Shown: positions 17,638-26,435 of the stretch, one piece after another
Layout: the number at the start of each line of letters is the position of its first letter
Numbering within the stretch: position 1 is the first letter of the stretch
Source: Acinetobacter towneri DSM 14962 = CIP 107472
GTDB lineage: Bacteria; Pseudomonadota; Gammaproteobacteria; Pseudomonadales; Moraxellaceae
Direction of reading: 5' to 3'
Length of the DNA: 39,961 nucleotides
NCBI RefSeq assembly: GCF_000368785.1
Contig: NZ_KB849695.1
Coordinates: 167,965-207,925 of the forward strand
Translations under genes and position numbers: made by a program
Notes under the pieces: model-generated
The model's database searches: none
The model's input: the letters and a program-made list of their open reading frames with translations, nothing else
What the model was told of the DNA's origin: nothing

Positions 17638-18240
17638 ATGGCTATAGAGTTTGTTTCAAAATCAAAACTACCGACTGCATTTGGTGATTTTGAAATTATA
17701 GCGTTTCAAGACCAAAGTACTGGTGAAGAACATATCGCTCTTGCTAAAGGCATGGGTACTATTTCTAATCAACCTGTACTCGTTAGAATTCATTCAGAGT
17801 GCTTAACAGGTGACGCTTTTGGATCACTCAAATGTGATTGTGGCCCCCAATTACATTCAACCATGAAAATGATTAATGATGCAGGTCAAGGTGTGATCTT
17901 ATACTTACGCCAAGAAGGTCGCGGCATAGGACTAACCAATAAAATTCGAGCTTACGCCCTTCAAGACCAAGGACATGATACTCTTGACGCCAATTTATTA
18001 TTAAATTTACCAGCAGATGCTCGTAAATATGATATGTGTACCATTATGTTAGATTATTTAAAAATAAAGAATGTAAAACTCATTACAAATAATCCCCTTA
18101 AAATTAAATCTTTAACTGATTTAGGAATTAATGTTGTTGAACGTATTCCTTTAAAAGTTGGTTTAAATATCTTTAACAAAGCTTATCTAGAAACAAAGCA
18201 AAAACGCATGTCACATCTATATGATAATAGTGATTTTTAA
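17638..18240 (+). CDS. ribA: GTP cyclohydrolase II
   Basis: This 200-residue enzyme opens the imidazole ring of GTP, the first committed step of riboflavin synthesis. The zinc ligands are visible as Cys55 in [12 protein letters not shown] and Cys66/Cys68 in LKCDCGPQL; the GTP-site motif RQEGRGIGL is at 91-99 and [14 protein letters not shown] follows. The length matches E. coli RibA (196). The start is ATG 17638 (MAIEFV), which fits the family N terminus; an in-frame GTG at 17626 would add four residues. The gene stands alone, convergent with trpA. Its AT-rich codon use resembles the adjacent trp genes more than the lipid block to the right. It may be a second, acquired ribA copy, but that cannot be tested here. 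Confidence 0.93.
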   Translation: MAIEFVSKSKLPTAFGDFEIIAFQDQSTGEEHIALAKGMGTISNQPVLVRIHSECLTGDAFGSLKCDCGPQLHSTMKMINDAGQGVILYLRQEGRGIGLTNKIRAYALQDQGHDTLDANLLLNLPADARKYDMCTIMLDYLKIKNVKLITNNPLKIKSLTDLGINVVERIPLKVGLNIFNKAYLETKQKRMSHLYDNSDF

Positions 18241-18280
18241 AAAGCGATCATTTTAGAAAAAATCGACGTATAAAGTTCCA

Positions 18281-18296
18281 TCTCCCTCACGGGAGA
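18281..18296. repeat. Small hairpin TCTCCC-TCAC-GGGAGA
   Basis: A six-base stem with a four-base loop lies between ribA and trpA, in a CTCCCTCACGGGAGAAGG context that looks like a degraded repetitive extragenic element. There is no T run directly after it. It might still serve as a 3' end for the convergent ribA and trpA transcripts. Confidence 0.35.
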
Positions 18297-18362
18297 AGGC
18301 CAAGATAAATATTGTTTTATATTCAATTATGGTTTTAAAGAAGATTTATGAAAGGTGACTGA

Positions 18363-19151
18363 CTATTCTTTATTTTGTCTCAGTATCTGTGCAAAAACCG
18401 TCACTTTTTCTAAAGTCGCATTCATTCCCTTATTAAAAAAAGTATCGACGAGCGCTGAGCCAATGATAATAAGATCTACTTTATTGGCTAGTGCTTTAAC
18501 ATGGCTTTCATTTTTGATCCCAAAACCAATTGCAACTGGAATATTAAAAATTGGCTTAATTTCAGTTATCTTTTTCTCAAGATTAGATAAATTGAAGTCT
18601 CCTCCTGTTAAGCCATTTTCTGCAACATGATATAAAAACCCTGTCGCGCGCGCTGAAATTTGCTCTAACCTTTCAACTGGGGTCGTCGGCGCGGTCATTG
18701 CAATTAAACGCATATTTTTTTCATTTAACTGCACTTCAAAGTTTTCTCGATATCCATATGGAGCATCTAAAATCAATATTCCATCTATAAGATTTTCTGT
18801 TTCGGCGATAAGTGTCTCAAAACCATATTGCATAATCGGATTTAAATAAGTCATGAAAACTATTGGTGTCTGGTCATCATGCAGCCTGATTACTTTTACC
18901 AATTCAATGGTCTGTTTTACCGTTTGACCTGCACCTAAAGCCCGAAGATGCGCTGCCTGAATGATCTCTCCATCTGCCACAGGATCAGAAAATGGAATAC
19001 CAACTTCAATAATGTCAGCCCCTGCTTGACCCAATTGGCTTAACAGACGACAACTTTCTGTAAAATTAGGATCTCCAGCAGTAAAATAACAGACCAGACC
19101 GCTTCGATTTTCCAGTTTCAATTGCTCTAATTTTTGAACTAGACGGTTCAT
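18363..19151 (-). CDS. trpA: Tryptophan synthase alpha subunit
   Basis: This 262-residue cytoplasmic enzyme cleaves indole-3-glycerol phosphate to indole and glyceraldehyde 3-phosphate, passing indole to TrpB. The catalytic residues are in place: Glu49 in [12 protein letters not shown] and Asp60 in DPVADG. The phosphate-binding segments GLTGG and [12 protein letters not shown], and the later [11 protein letters not shown], match the TIM-barrel family. The usual ADGPTIQ is ADGEIIQ here. The start overlaps the trpB end by 4 bases (ATGA), so translation is coupled. Its AT-rich composition and the absence of other trp genes nearby suggest a stand-alone trpBA pair under the adjacent LysR regulator. 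Confidence 0.94.
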   Translation of the reverse strand: MNRLVQKLEQLKLENRSGLVCYFTAGDPNFTESCRLLSQLGQAGADIIEVGIPFSDPVADGEIIQAAHLRALGAGQTVKQTIELVKVIRLHDDQTPIVFMTYLNPIMQYGFETLIAETENLIDGILILDAPYGYRENFEVQLNEKNMRLIAMTAPTTPVERLEQISARATGFLYHVAENGLTGGDFNLSNLEKKITEIKPIFNIPVAIGFGIKNESHVKALANKVDLIIIGSALVDTFFNKGMNATLEKVTVFAQILRQNKE

Positions 19152-20359
19152 GCTGTAGCTCCTGCAAGATATTTTTTGACCGTGTTTAAGTCTTTGTCTC
19201 CTCTGCCACTTAAATTGACAATAACGATCTGTTCTGGCTGCATTTCTTGAGCAAGTTGAATCGCATATGCAATCGCATGAGAACTCTCAAGAGCAGGAAT
19301 AATACCCTCCTGTTGACTTAAAAGCTGAAAGGCATTTACCGCTTCTTGATCGGTGATCGCCGTATATATCACACGTCCTGTTTCAAACAGAAGACCATGC
19401 TCAGGACCAACACCAGGATAATCTAAGCCAGCTGATATAGAGTGCCCCTCTAAAATCTGCCCATCTGAATCTTGTAATAAATAAGTTAAATTGCCATGCA
19501 GCACACCGACCTGACCTTTGCAAATAGAGGCGGCATGTTCATCGCTATTTATTCCTTTTCCACCTGCCTCAACGCAAAACATTTTGACATTTAGGTCTTC
19601 TAGAAAAGGATGCATCAACCCTAGTGCATTTGATCCCCCACCAACGCAAGCAACTAGAGCATCAGGCAGTTTATTTTCTTTCAGGAGTATTTGATTTTTG
19701 GCTTCTAAACCAATAATTTTCTGAAATTCTCTCACCATGGTGGGATATGGATGAGGGCCTGCACCCGTACCCAATAGGTAATAGGTGGTATCCACATGAC
19801 GAATCCAGTCACGTAATGCTTCGTTCATCGCATCTTTTAAAGTCCCACGCCCTTTTTGAACACTTCTGACTTCAGCACCGAGTAATTTCATACGTTCAAC
19901 ATTCATTTGTTGGCGCTGAATATCTGTTTCTCCCATAAAAATGGTACATTTCATCTTAAACAGCGCGCAAACCGTTGCTGTTGCAACACCATGTTGTCCA
20001 GCACCCGTTTCTGCAATGATTCTGGTTTTCCCCATAAATTTGGCTAATAAGATTTGCCCTACACAATTATTGATCTTATGCGCACCCGTATGGTTCAAAT
20101 CTTCCCGCTTGAGATAGATTCGAGCGCCGCCTGCATAAGCTGTTAGTTTTTTTGCATAAAAAAGAGGACTCGGACGACCAACAAAGTCCGTTAAAATCTG
20201 CTGATATTCAGCCCAAAATTCAGGTTTGTGACGAACAGTATTAAAGGCTTGCTCTAATTCTTGAAGTGCAGGCATTAAGCTTTCTGGCATGTAACATCCG
20301 CCAAATTTACCAAAAAATCCCAAGGCATCAGGACCATTACCTATATAAGGGGTTGTCAT
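19148..20359 (-). CDS. trpB: Tryptophan synthase beta subunit
   Basis: This 403-residue PLP enzyme condenses indole with serine to make tryptophan. The PLP lysine is Lys95 in HTGAHKINN, the catalytic Glu is Glu117 in AETGAGQHG, and the phosphate-binding loop GGGSNALG is present. The length is usual for TrpB1. The N-terminal sequence [13 protein letters not shown] is a variant of the usual FGGxYVPETL. It is first in the trpB-trpA pair, with the LysR gene divergent 102 bases away, an arrangement like Pseudomonas trpI/trpBA. Indole salvage or induction by indoleglycerol phosphate is a reasonable inference. Whether another trpB exists in the genome cannot be seen. Confidence 0.95.
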   Translation of the reverse strand: MTTPYIGNGPDALGFFGKFGGCYMPESLMPALQELEQAFNTVRHKPEFWAEYQQILTDFVGRPSPLFYAKKLTAYAGGARIYLKREDLNHTGAHKINNCVGQILLAKFMGKTRIIAETGAGQHGVATATVCALFKMKCTIFMGETDIQRQQMNVERMKLLGAEVRSVQKGRGTLKDAMNEALRDWIRHVDTTYYLLGTGAGPHPYPTMVREFQKIIGLEAKNQILLKENKLPDALVACVGGGSNALGLMHPFLEDLNVKMFCVEAGGKGINSDEHAASICKGQVGVLHGNLTYLLQDSDGQILEGHSISAGLDYPGVGPEHGLLFETGRVIYTAITDQEAVNAFQLLSQQEGIIPALESSHAIAYAIQLAQEMQPEQIVIVNLSGRGDKDLNTVKKYLAGATA

Positions 20360-20461
20360 CTCATATCTCTTTTACTATCAAAACTTGTTTGATCTTAAAA
20401 TATTTTCATTTTTCTGATAATTGATATATTTTGAGCTTATGGTGTTAGAAAATTTTACAAC
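20360..20461. promoter_or_regulatory. Divergent trpB / LysR promoter region
   Basis: This 102-bp AT-rich spacer between divergent trpB and the LysR gene is the expected place for a LysR-type binding site and both promoters. I cannot single out a secure T-N11-A site, and no leader peptide with tandem Trp codons is present, so transcription attenuation is unlikely. Confidence 0.45.
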
Positions 20462-21343
20462 ATGAAACGCAGAACATTACCTCCGCTTAATGCTTTAAAA
20501 GCTTTCGAAGCTGTCGCCAGAAATAAAAGTTTCAGCTTAGCTGCCGAAGAATTATGTGTAACCCATAGCGCGATTAGCCATCAAATAAAGCAGTTAGAAG
20601 AATGGTTGGATAAAAAATTGTTTATTCGACATTCCTCGACCATCTCTCTGACGGCGGATGCCGAAGAATTATCGCTAGTTTGTACGCAGCTTTTTAATCG
20701 TTTAGAACAATGCGTCTTTGAGTTAACAAATAAAACTTCAGAAGTAGAAGTTGTAATAGGCGCTTCTCATAGTTTTATGGCAAATTGGCTGATTCCTCGA
20801 TTAGAAAAGCTCGAAGTCATTTATCCCAATATCCATATCAAATTAATGACATGTAATGACTTAAAATTGTTAGAAAAAGAGAAAGTTGACATATTTATCA
20901 ATAGCGTCAGTGAGCATCATCTACTTCCCAACTTTTTGAATAAATATCTGTTATTTCCCGATAACATGGGTCCTATTTGTAATCGTGAAATAAATCTTCT
21001 TCATTCCGTAAATGATCTTTTAAACTATCCATTACTTCATACCCACTCAAATAAAAGTGCATGGCATACATGGTTTGATCAGTTTCAAATAAGCTTTTCC
21101 CCAAAATCCAATGACCGTTATTTTGATAGTCTGAATTTAATGATAGAAGCTGCAGTGTCTGGGTTAGGAATTGCCATAGCACCTCAAATTCTAGTAGAAA
21201 AAGAAATGTTAAATGGAAAGATCATTGCCCCTTTTGGTTTTATCTATTGTGACTATAATTTTTATGCAATGGTCAGAAAAAATAACGAAAATCGTGATGT
21301 TATGAATATCATTGATTGGTTAATGGCCGAAGAAAAAAGTTAA
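20462..21343 (+). CDS. LysR-family regulator, probable activator of trpBA
   Basis: This 293-residue LysR-type regulator has an N-terminal winged helix-turn-helix at about residues 24-43 (FSLAAEELCVTHSAISHQIK) and a substrate-binding domain from about residue 90. The opening RRTLPPLNALKAFEAVAR is typical of the GcvA/TrpI/AmpR subgroup. It is divergent from trpB with a 102-bp shared control region, as in Pseudomonas trpI, where the regulator activates trpBA in response to indoleglycerol phosphate. That function is inferred from position and subgroup. The start ATG has only a weak ribosome binding site. Confidence 0.8.
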   Translation: MKRRTLPPLNALKAFEAVARNKSFSLAAEELCVTHSAISHQIKQLEEWLDKKLFIRHSSTISLTADAEELSLVCTQLFNRLEQCVFELTNKTSEVEVVIGASHSFMANWLIPRLEKLEVIYPNIHIKLMTCNDLKLLEKEKVDIFINSVSEHHLLPNFLNKYLLFPDNMGPICNREINLLHSVNDLLNYPLLHTHSNKSAWHTWFDQFQISFSPKSNDRYFDSLNLMIEAAVSGLGIAIAPQILVEKEMLNGKIIAPFGFIYCDYNFYAMVRKNNENRDVMNIIDWLMAEEKS

Positions 21344-21398
21344 ACATTTAATCTTTGATTTGAAAAATTCTATTCAATTGCTCATCTATAACGTCTAT

Positions 21399-21414
21399 TT
21401 CACATTCTGTTCAC
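21399..21414 (+). promoter_or_regulatory. Direct repeat TTCAC-N6-TTCAC before the lipoprotein/response-regulator operon
   Basis: Two TTCAC half-sites start 11 bases apart (21399 and 21410) with the spacer ATTCTG, one helical turn, as expected for an OmpR-family dimer. The first start codon is 45 bases downstream and a TATAAA box lies at 21431-21436. The same motif precedes the lipocalin gene (31430-31445) and, with one mismatch, the desaturase operon (30761-30776). It is a candidate binding site for the response regulator encoded in this operon. Confidence 0.6.
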
Positions 21415-21458
21415 GCTGTGCTGCCTAAGGTATAAACATACACTTCATACGGACACTG

Positions 21459-22034
21459 ATGATGAGACTTGTAAAAACACTAATTGCTACAGCCTTATCC
21501 TTGCCGCTTCTGTTGTTAGCTGGATGTAAAAGTATTCCCAGTTATTCAGCCGATTACGCCCAATCCAGAAACGGTATTCAGGGGATAGCGCTGGATCAGG
21601 CTAAAGCTCAGGATATCGGTCTCCGCTTTACCTCAGCCTTTAATACCTTGGGCACACCTAAATTCGTTGAAAATGCTGGAGCACTGTATGCAGATCAGCT
21701 TTTTATTAACGATACCCTGTCGCAATTTTCATCGCGTAAAAAACTGCTTGAACATTTTCAAGGTATGAACCAGCGAGTGAGTAATGTAACTGTCAGTCTA
21801 TTAAATACTTCATATCATCAAGACTCAGCCTATGTGCATTGGCATATGGTTTATGATTTTAAAATGTTCGGGAAGACACGAACAATGGATTCATTTGGAA
21901 TCAGTGAAATAAAGGTCAACCCAAATCATCAGATTATTTTCCAACAAGACTTCTGGGATCCGGCCAATGGTTTGTATCGTTCTTTACCTTATGTAGGAGG
22001 AACCTATTCATGGGTACTGCCTTTCAAAAAGTAG
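21459..22034 (+). CDS. Lipoprotein with NTF2/SnoaL-like fold
   Basis: This 191-residue protein begins with a lipoprotein signal ending in LLLLAGC (Cys near residue 23), so it should be anchored to a membrane and exposed to the periplasm. The mature part (FTSAFNTLGTPKFVENAGALYAD region and the HWHMVYDFKMFGKTRTMDSFG region) resembles the NTF2/SnoaL-like group often found beside DUF1365/CFA-type lipid clusters. No catalytic residue can be named. The start may be ATG 21459 or 21462. It is the first gene of a plus-strand operon and overlaps the next gene by 25 bases. Confidence 0.7.
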   Translation: MMRLVKTLIATALSLPLLLLAGCKSIPSYSADYAQSRNGIQGIALDQAKAQDIGLRFTSAFNTLGTPKFVENAGALYADQLFINDTLSQFSSRKKLLEHFQGMNQRVSNVTVSLLNTSYHQDSAYVHWHMVYDFKMFGKTRTMDSFGISEIKVNPNHQIIFQQDFWDPANGLYRSLPYVGGTYSWVLPFKK

Positions 22035-22510
22035 GAATCAGTACGGCGTTACTAATAGCATTTGGCTTCAGTCCATGGGTGCAGGCCCAAAGCTTAAATG
22101 CTTGTGGCCAATGCCCGCTCATGGTTGGACAAAAACAGGTCGGTGTGGCCAGTTACTTTGCCCAAAACTGTAATCAGCCTTGGCAAGGCCAAAACATGCA
22201 GATGGATTTTACTTATACGCAGAATATTCCAGAATGGGCATTCAAACGTGCGGCCACACATTTACTGAAACGTAATGTTAAAGACGCAAAAATACATGCT
22301 CTATTCAACCCAATCACCGATTTGTATCGTCCGGTCAGATCAGGCGACCTGTACCGTTTAAAATACAACCATGCTACACAGACCCTGAGCTTATCTTTGA
22401 ACCAGCAAAGTTTAGGGCAGCTTAAACATCCTCTGGCACAACAATATTTTAATATATGGCTGGGTCCTCAGCCATTTAGTGCTAAATTAAAACAGCAATT
22501 ATTAAATTAG
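22010..22510 (+). CDS. Chalcone-isomerase-like periplasmic protein
   Basis: This 166-residue protein has a Sec signal peptide (about residues 1-26, ending VQA). The C-terminal pattern YFNIWLGPQPFSAKLKQQLL is the usual ending of bacterial chalcone-isomerase-like proteins. In this group the fold is thought to bind fatty-acid-like ligands; bacterial function is unknown. Its start lies 25 bases inside the preceding lipoprotein gene and the response regulator follows after 11 bases, so the three are one operon. Two Cys residues near residues 32 and 35 (NACGQC) and one near 54 could form a disulfide. The link to lipid modification rests on context. Confidence 0.72.
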   Translation: MGTAFQKVGISTALLIAFGFSPWVQAQSLNACGQCPLMVGQKQVGVASYFAQNCNQPWQGQNMQMDFTYTQNIPEWAFKRAATHLLKRNVKDAKIHALFNPITDLYRPVRSGDLYRLKYNHATQTLSLSLNQQSLGQLKHPLAQQYFNIWLGPQPFSAKLKQQLLN

Positions 22511-22521
22511 TATCTGCCGCT

Positions 22522-23214
22522 ATGTCGAAACATTTTATCCTGATGGTTGAAGACCATTATGAACTGGCCTCTACCCTATGTGAGTTTCTGGAAGAACATG
22601 GCTTTGTGGTCGATCATGCTCGCAATCTGAGTGCTGCTAGACAATTACTGAAACAGCAACGCTACCATATCTTACTACTAGACATTAATTTGCCTGATGG
22701 TTCTGGTTATGAACTGTGCGAGTGGTTACGCAATGAAGAGGGGTTAGACTTACCTGTCTTGATGCTTACCGCTCGGGATACCTTGGATGATAAACTCAAA
22801 GGCTTCAATTCCGGCACGGATGATTATCTGGTCAAGCCTTTCGATTTTAACGAGCTGGTGGTTCGGGTGAAGGCCCTGATCAAACGCTCCCTGGGTGAAG
22901 TATCCAACAGTCGTCTGCAAATTCATGACCTAATTTTGGACCCCGCAACACAGCAGCTAACTCGAGCTGGGCAGAACATTGAATTGCCTCCAATTCAGTT
23001 TAAACTTTTGAAACTATTGATGCGTCATTCTCCTAAAGTACTGACCAAACAGGAAATTATGATGCAGCTTTGGGGTGACGAAGAGCCAGAAAGTGATGCT
23101 CTGCGCAGTCATATCTATAATTTACGCAAAATGGTCGATAAACCCTTTGAACAAAAGCTGATTCACACCATATCTGGGATTGGTTTAAAGATTGCTTTCG
23201 AAGATGAAGCCTAA
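22522..23214 (+). CDS. OmpR-family response regulator
   Basis: This 230-residue response regulator has a receiver domain at residues 1-120 with Asp54 (LLLDINLPDG) as the phosphorylation site, acidic pair Glu10/Asp11 and Lys in TDDYLVKPFDF near 107. The C-terminal winged helix is at about 130-226, with KLLKLLMRHSPKVLTKQEIM and RSHIYNLRKMVDKPF typical of the OmpR/PhoB group. It is third in the plus-strand operon and overlaps the minus-strand histidine kinase gene by 4 bases tail to tail. This separation of regulator and kinase onto facing operons is unusual. The likely target is TTCAC-N6-TTCAC, found upstream of both operons and of the lipocalin gene. Confidence 0.93.
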   Translation: MSKHFILMVEDHYELASTLCEFLEEHGFVVDHARNLSAARQLLKQQRYHILLLDINLPDGSGYELCEWLRNEEGLDLPVLMLTARDTLDDKLKGFNSGTDDYLVKPFDFNELVVRVKALIKRSLGEVSNSRLQIHDLILDPATQQLTRAGQNIELPPIQFKLLKLLMRHSPKVLTKQEIMMQLWGDEEPESDALRSHIYNLRKMVDKPFEQKLIHTISGIGLKIAFEDEA

Positions 23215-24533
23215 TTTAGGTACACAACGACAATCAGTCCAGTGGTGATTGCTAAGTCAACATTCTGATGAGTGTCAAGATAATATTGCCTGTCAAACAG
23301 CTCCACACGCCAACCTAGCTGTTTGCATAGCTTTTGCACCAATTGCAATCCAATACCATGCCCTTTGATTTCTAATTGTAACTGCTGACCAGACAGTTCC
23401 TGAACTTTAGAATTGTTAGGTAAAGGCATGCCGACTCCATTGTCAGCAATCAGTACTTTATTTTTTTCCATAATCACATCAATTTCTGTGCCCTGTGAAT
23501 AGTTCAGCGCATTGCGCAGAATATTGCCAAACACCATTTTGGTCATGGATGGATAAAGTTTACGCGGCTGTTCATCGAGGTCTTTTTGCAGGTCTATCTG
23601 CATGCCTTTGTTATGACTGACACTCTCCAGATCCTGCACCAGATTGTCCAGACATTCTGAAAGCATGGTCGGTTCAGCAGTTAAAGTGTTGGTGGTATTG
23701 CGGGCAATGGCCAGCAAGGTATCGACCAGCAGCTGCATGTCTTCAATGGTGTTATGCAGGCGGGTAAAGGACTTGTTGTCGCCATAGCGTGCCTGACACA
23801 GCTGCACATTGCCTTTTAAAATGGTCAGTGGCGTGCGTAGCTCATGGCTGACATCTCCGGTAAATTCACGCTCACGCTGAATAAATTCGCTTAATACCTG
23901 ATGATATTTTTCCAGTGCCTGCTTGAGGTATTCAGCTTCCAGATTAGAGTCGGTGCGGATGTCCTGAAACGGGGAAGCCTGATTTTTCTGATGTTCCCAG
24001 TCGATATATTCCAGCGCATTGGCCAGACGGGTAATCGGGGAAAAATAGCGCCGGGCCCGACGGTTCCACCACCACAGCACACTATATAGCACAAACAGGC
24101 TGACCATCAGCGGTGCCAGACCAAACAGCCACACCAGCTTGTTGACGTTGCTTTCGCCAAACACCAGCAGCACATGCTGTCCGTCTTTTTCACCATACAC
24201 GGTCATGCGCTCCTTGCCATCGACAAAATGCCGATTCACCCCTTGCTCAAGTGACATATTCTTAAATTGGGAGGGTGGCACGGTGTTCCAGCGGTAACCA
24301 TACAGGTTTTTGGTATCGGGCAATTCTGCAGCAGGATTACGTTCTAATCGCTGCCAGTAGTGTGACATTTCCTGTTCTAGCGCAGTTCTGAGCAGGGAAC
24401 CTTTAATTACCCAAGCACTGAAGCCAATCCCAATCACCACAGACAACGCAATGAATCCGATTTGCAGCCAGTAATAGCGGTTAAACACCTCACCCAGAGG
24501 ATGATCGTGTTTGTCCCTGAACAGCTTTAACAT
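23211..24533 (-). CDS. Sensor histidine kinase
   Basis: This 440-residue membrane kinase has transmembrane segments at about residues 24-44 and 133-155 enclosing a periplasmic sensor region of about 90 residues. The phosphoacceptor His230 sits in FTGDVSHELRTPLTILK, the N box is NILRNALNYS near 337-346, G1 is DNGVGMP (364-370) and G2 GHGIGL (391-396), so it looks active. The ATG at 24533 is preceded by GCGGGGAA; a TTG at 24572 would add 13 residues. It is the last gene of the desaturase operon and converges on the response regulator gene, with which it presumably pairs. The periplasmic sensor has no recognisable domain, so the signal is unknown. Confidence 0.9.
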   Translation of the reverse strand: MLKLFRDKHDHPLGEVFNRYYWLQIGFIALSVVIGIGFSAWVIKGSLLRTALEQEMSHYWQRLERNPAAELPDTKNLYGYRWNTVPPSQFKNMSLEQGVNRHFVDGKERMTVYGEKDGQHVLLVFGESNVNKLVWLFGLAPLMVSLFVLYSVLWWWNRRARRYFSPITRLANALEYIDWEHQKNQASPFQDIRTDSNLEAEYLKQALEKYHQVLSEFIQREREFTGDVSHELRTPLTILKGNVQLCQARYGDNKSFTRLHNTIEDMQLLVDTLLAIARNTTNTLTAEPTMLSECLDNLVQDLESVSHNKGMQIDLQKDLDEQPRKLYPSMTKMVFGNILRNALNYSQGTEIDVIMEKNKVLIADNGVGMPLPNNSKVQELSGQQLQLEIKGHGIGLQLVQKLCKQLGWRVELFDRQYYLDTHQNVDLAITTGLIVVVYLN

Positions 24534-24572
24534 TGGTGCATTCCCCGCTACCCCATCCGATTCGCCATTCAA

Positions 24573-25622
24573 TTATACGGTTTTCTTTTTAAACAGAAAG
24601 TGACCGATCACCCACTCGCGTCCATGCTCATAACCGAACAGCTCGGCACAGGCCATAAAGAAAATCCGCCAGCGTTGCCACCAGATTGCGGCATCCGCGC
24701 CATAAGTTTTTTCAAACAAGGGCTTTAGCTCGGCCTGTTTAGCATCCATATTTTCTAGCCAAGCATTTGCGGTACGTTCATACTGCGTACCCGCCCATTG
24801 CCAGTGCTGCTCTAATTGCAAATGCTGCTGGAAATGTAGAAAGGTCGACGCTGCCGGCATCAGTCCGCCACTAAAGAAATATCTCGACATCCAGTCGAAT
24901 TCATTTTTAACTTCAAACGGATAATGCAGGAAACGGTGACAGAAAATATGGCACCAAAGCAGACCATCTGCTTTCAGCCAGCTGCTGATATTTTCAAACA
25001 GTTTCTGGTAGTTGCGCACATGTTCAAACATTTCCACCGAAACCACGCGGTCAAAGGACGCGGGTTCCAGTTGCAGCACATTGACGTCGCAGGTGATCAC
25101 CGTCAGGTTCTGCAGTTTTTTTAAACGGGCTTGTTCCTGAATATACTCGCGCTGCGTTGAAGAATTTGACACGACTGTAATACGGGCCGTTGGATAATGC
25201 TCGGCCATATATAGACTTAAAGCCCCCCAACCGCATCCAATTTCCAAAATATCCTGCCCGTCTTTCAGTTGTGCTCGCTGGCAATAGCATGCAAGGGCAG
25301 CTTCTTCGGCTTGGTCTAGCGTCATATCGGCATGTTTAAATAGACTAGCGCTATATTTCAAACGCTTACCGAGTACTGCCTGAAAAAATGCGGTCGGCAG
25401 TTCATAATGCTGCTCATTGGCTTTGTCTGTCTCAATAGCAATTTCGCTGTTTTTCAGCATGGTCAGCACATCCATATAGCGCTGCGCTGCCAATGCGGGG
25501 TTAAACCGACCTTCTTGTGCCAAACGTTTTTTGCTTAAAGTACGAATGCCTGCACGAATCACTGGGTCTGGCACCTTGCCATTTTCGATCAGTTCTAAGG
25601 TTTTTTGAATCATAAAGTCCAT
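24573..25622 (-). CDS. SAM-dependent methyltransferase, cyclopropane-fatty-acid-synthase-like
   Basis: This 349-residue protein shows the SAM-binding motif DILEIGCGWGALSLYMAE (about residues 124-141) and the CFA-family segments HYELPTAFFQAVLG and RLKYSASLF. It belongs to a CFA-related group that is shorter than true CFA synthases and related to coclaurine-type methyltransferases. The likely substrate is an unsaturated or already modified acyl chain of membrane lipid. ATG 25622 is chosen because AGGT lies seven bases upstream; a GTG at 25649 would overlap the preceding gene. It lies between a DUF1295 gene and the histidine kinase gene. The product is not known from sequence; methylation on the carbon chain is inference. 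Confidence 0.82.
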   Translation of the reverse strand: MDFMIQKTLELIENGKVPDPVIRAGIRTLSKKRLAQEGRFNPALAAQRYMDVLTMLKNSEIAIETDKANEQHYELPTAFFQAVLGKRLKYSASLFKHADMTLDQAEEAALACYCQRAQLKDGQDILEIGCGWGALSLYMAEHYPTARITVVSNSSTQREYIQEQARLKKLQNLTVITCDVNVLQLEPASFDRVVSVEMFEHVRNYQKLFENISSWLKADGLLWCHIFCHRFLHYPFEVKNEFDWMSRYFFSGGLMPAASTFLHFQQHLQLEQHWQWAGTQYERTANAWLENMDAKQAELKPLFEKTYGADAAIWWQRWRIFFMACAELFGYEHGREWVIGHFLFKKKTV

Positions 25623-25630
25623 GTATTTAC

Positions 25631-26410
25631 CTACTCTTTGGGTGGCCACGGAATAAACATTGAAGTTCGTCGTTGATAGTCTTTATAGTTGTCGCCACGG
25701 TGGGCGAGCGCCTGTTTTTCACTAAATGGAATACCTGTAAAGTAGTACAAGAATAGCCACATCAGCAGTGGATATATCCATAATTCATAGCATCCTGCTG
25801 CCAAACCGAGCACTGGATAGGCAAACCAATGCAGCCATTCAAAAAAATAATTCGGATGGCGCGAATATTTCCACAAACCCTGATCCATGGTTTTACCTTG
25901 ATTCTGTGGATCTAGCTTAAAACGGTAAAGTTGCTGGTCGGCAGTGCTTTCGCCTATCAAAGCGGATAGCATGATCATGCCCGCCACAATCACAGTGACC
26001 AAAGTCCAGTCATTCCACTGCTGGGTCGGAAGACTCAACAGCTTCAGCATTGGGTAAGAAAACAGTAGAGCCAAACCTGCCTGAAATATAAAAAACACCA
26101 GAAAACCAAGATGCTGATAATCCCCCATCGCTCGGCGCATGTTGGCATAACGCGTGTCTTCTTGGGTTTCACTGGCATAGCGCCGTAACAGATGCCAAGT
26201 CAGCCGTGAAAACCAGATCCCACTCGCCAGTCCCAGAAATAAGCGAACCAACATCGGTGCACTGTCAATTGCCCAAGCGGCAATAATCACATTGAGGGCA
26301 ATACTGAAACTCCAAGCGACATCGACCAGCCCTGCTCTGCGGTTATAGGTCACCAGCAGCCAGCTACAGAGCATGATAAAGACATTCAGCATCAGTAAAT
26401 TCAGCAGCAT
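25631..26410 (-). CDS. DUF1295 membrane protein (steroid 5-alpha-reductase-like)
   Basis: This 259-residue integral membrane protein has about six hydrophobic segments. The family signature SRHPNYFFEWLHWFAYPV is near residue 183, and YKDYQRRTSMFIPWPPK closes the protein as usual in DUF1295. The fold is related to steroid 5-alpha-reductases and isoprenylcysteine methyltransferases, so an enzymatic role on a lipid double bond is plausible but unproven for this family. It lies between the two CFA-like genes (25 bases after the first, 8 before the second). The regular co-occurrence of DUF1295, DUF1365, CFA-like and desaturase genes in proteobacteria supports one pathway. Confidence 0.85.
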   Translation of the reverse strand: MLLNLLMLNVFIMLCSWLLVTYNRRAGLVDVAWSFSIALNVIIAAWAIDSAPMLVRLFLGLASGIWFSRLTWHLLRRYASETQEDTRYANMRRAMGDYQHLGFLVFFIFQAGLALLFSYPMLKLLSLPTQQWNDWTLVTVIVAGMIMLSALIGESTADQQLYRFKLDPQNQGKTMDQGLWKYSRHPNYFFEWLHWFAYPVLGLAAGCYELWIYPLLMWLFLYYFTGIPFSEKQALAHRGDNYKDYQRRTSMFIPWPPKE

Positions 26411-26435
26411 TTCGTCCCTCCTGTTTTATCTTGGC

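Noticed and set aside
17638..20359. ribA plus LysR as part of a toxoflavin-like biosynthetic cluster
   Set aside because: No methyltransferase, deaminase or other tox genes are adjacent; the LysR gene faces trpBA rather than ribA.
20360..20461. trp attenuator or leader peptide upstream of trpB
   Set aside because: No short frame with tandem Trp codons and no terminator hairpin; the divergent LysR gene is the more likely control.
23211..23214. Possible annotation error from the overlapping response regulator and kinase stops
   Set aside because: Both frames end with complete family domains at the overlap, so a true tail-to-tail 4-base overlap is the simplest reading.
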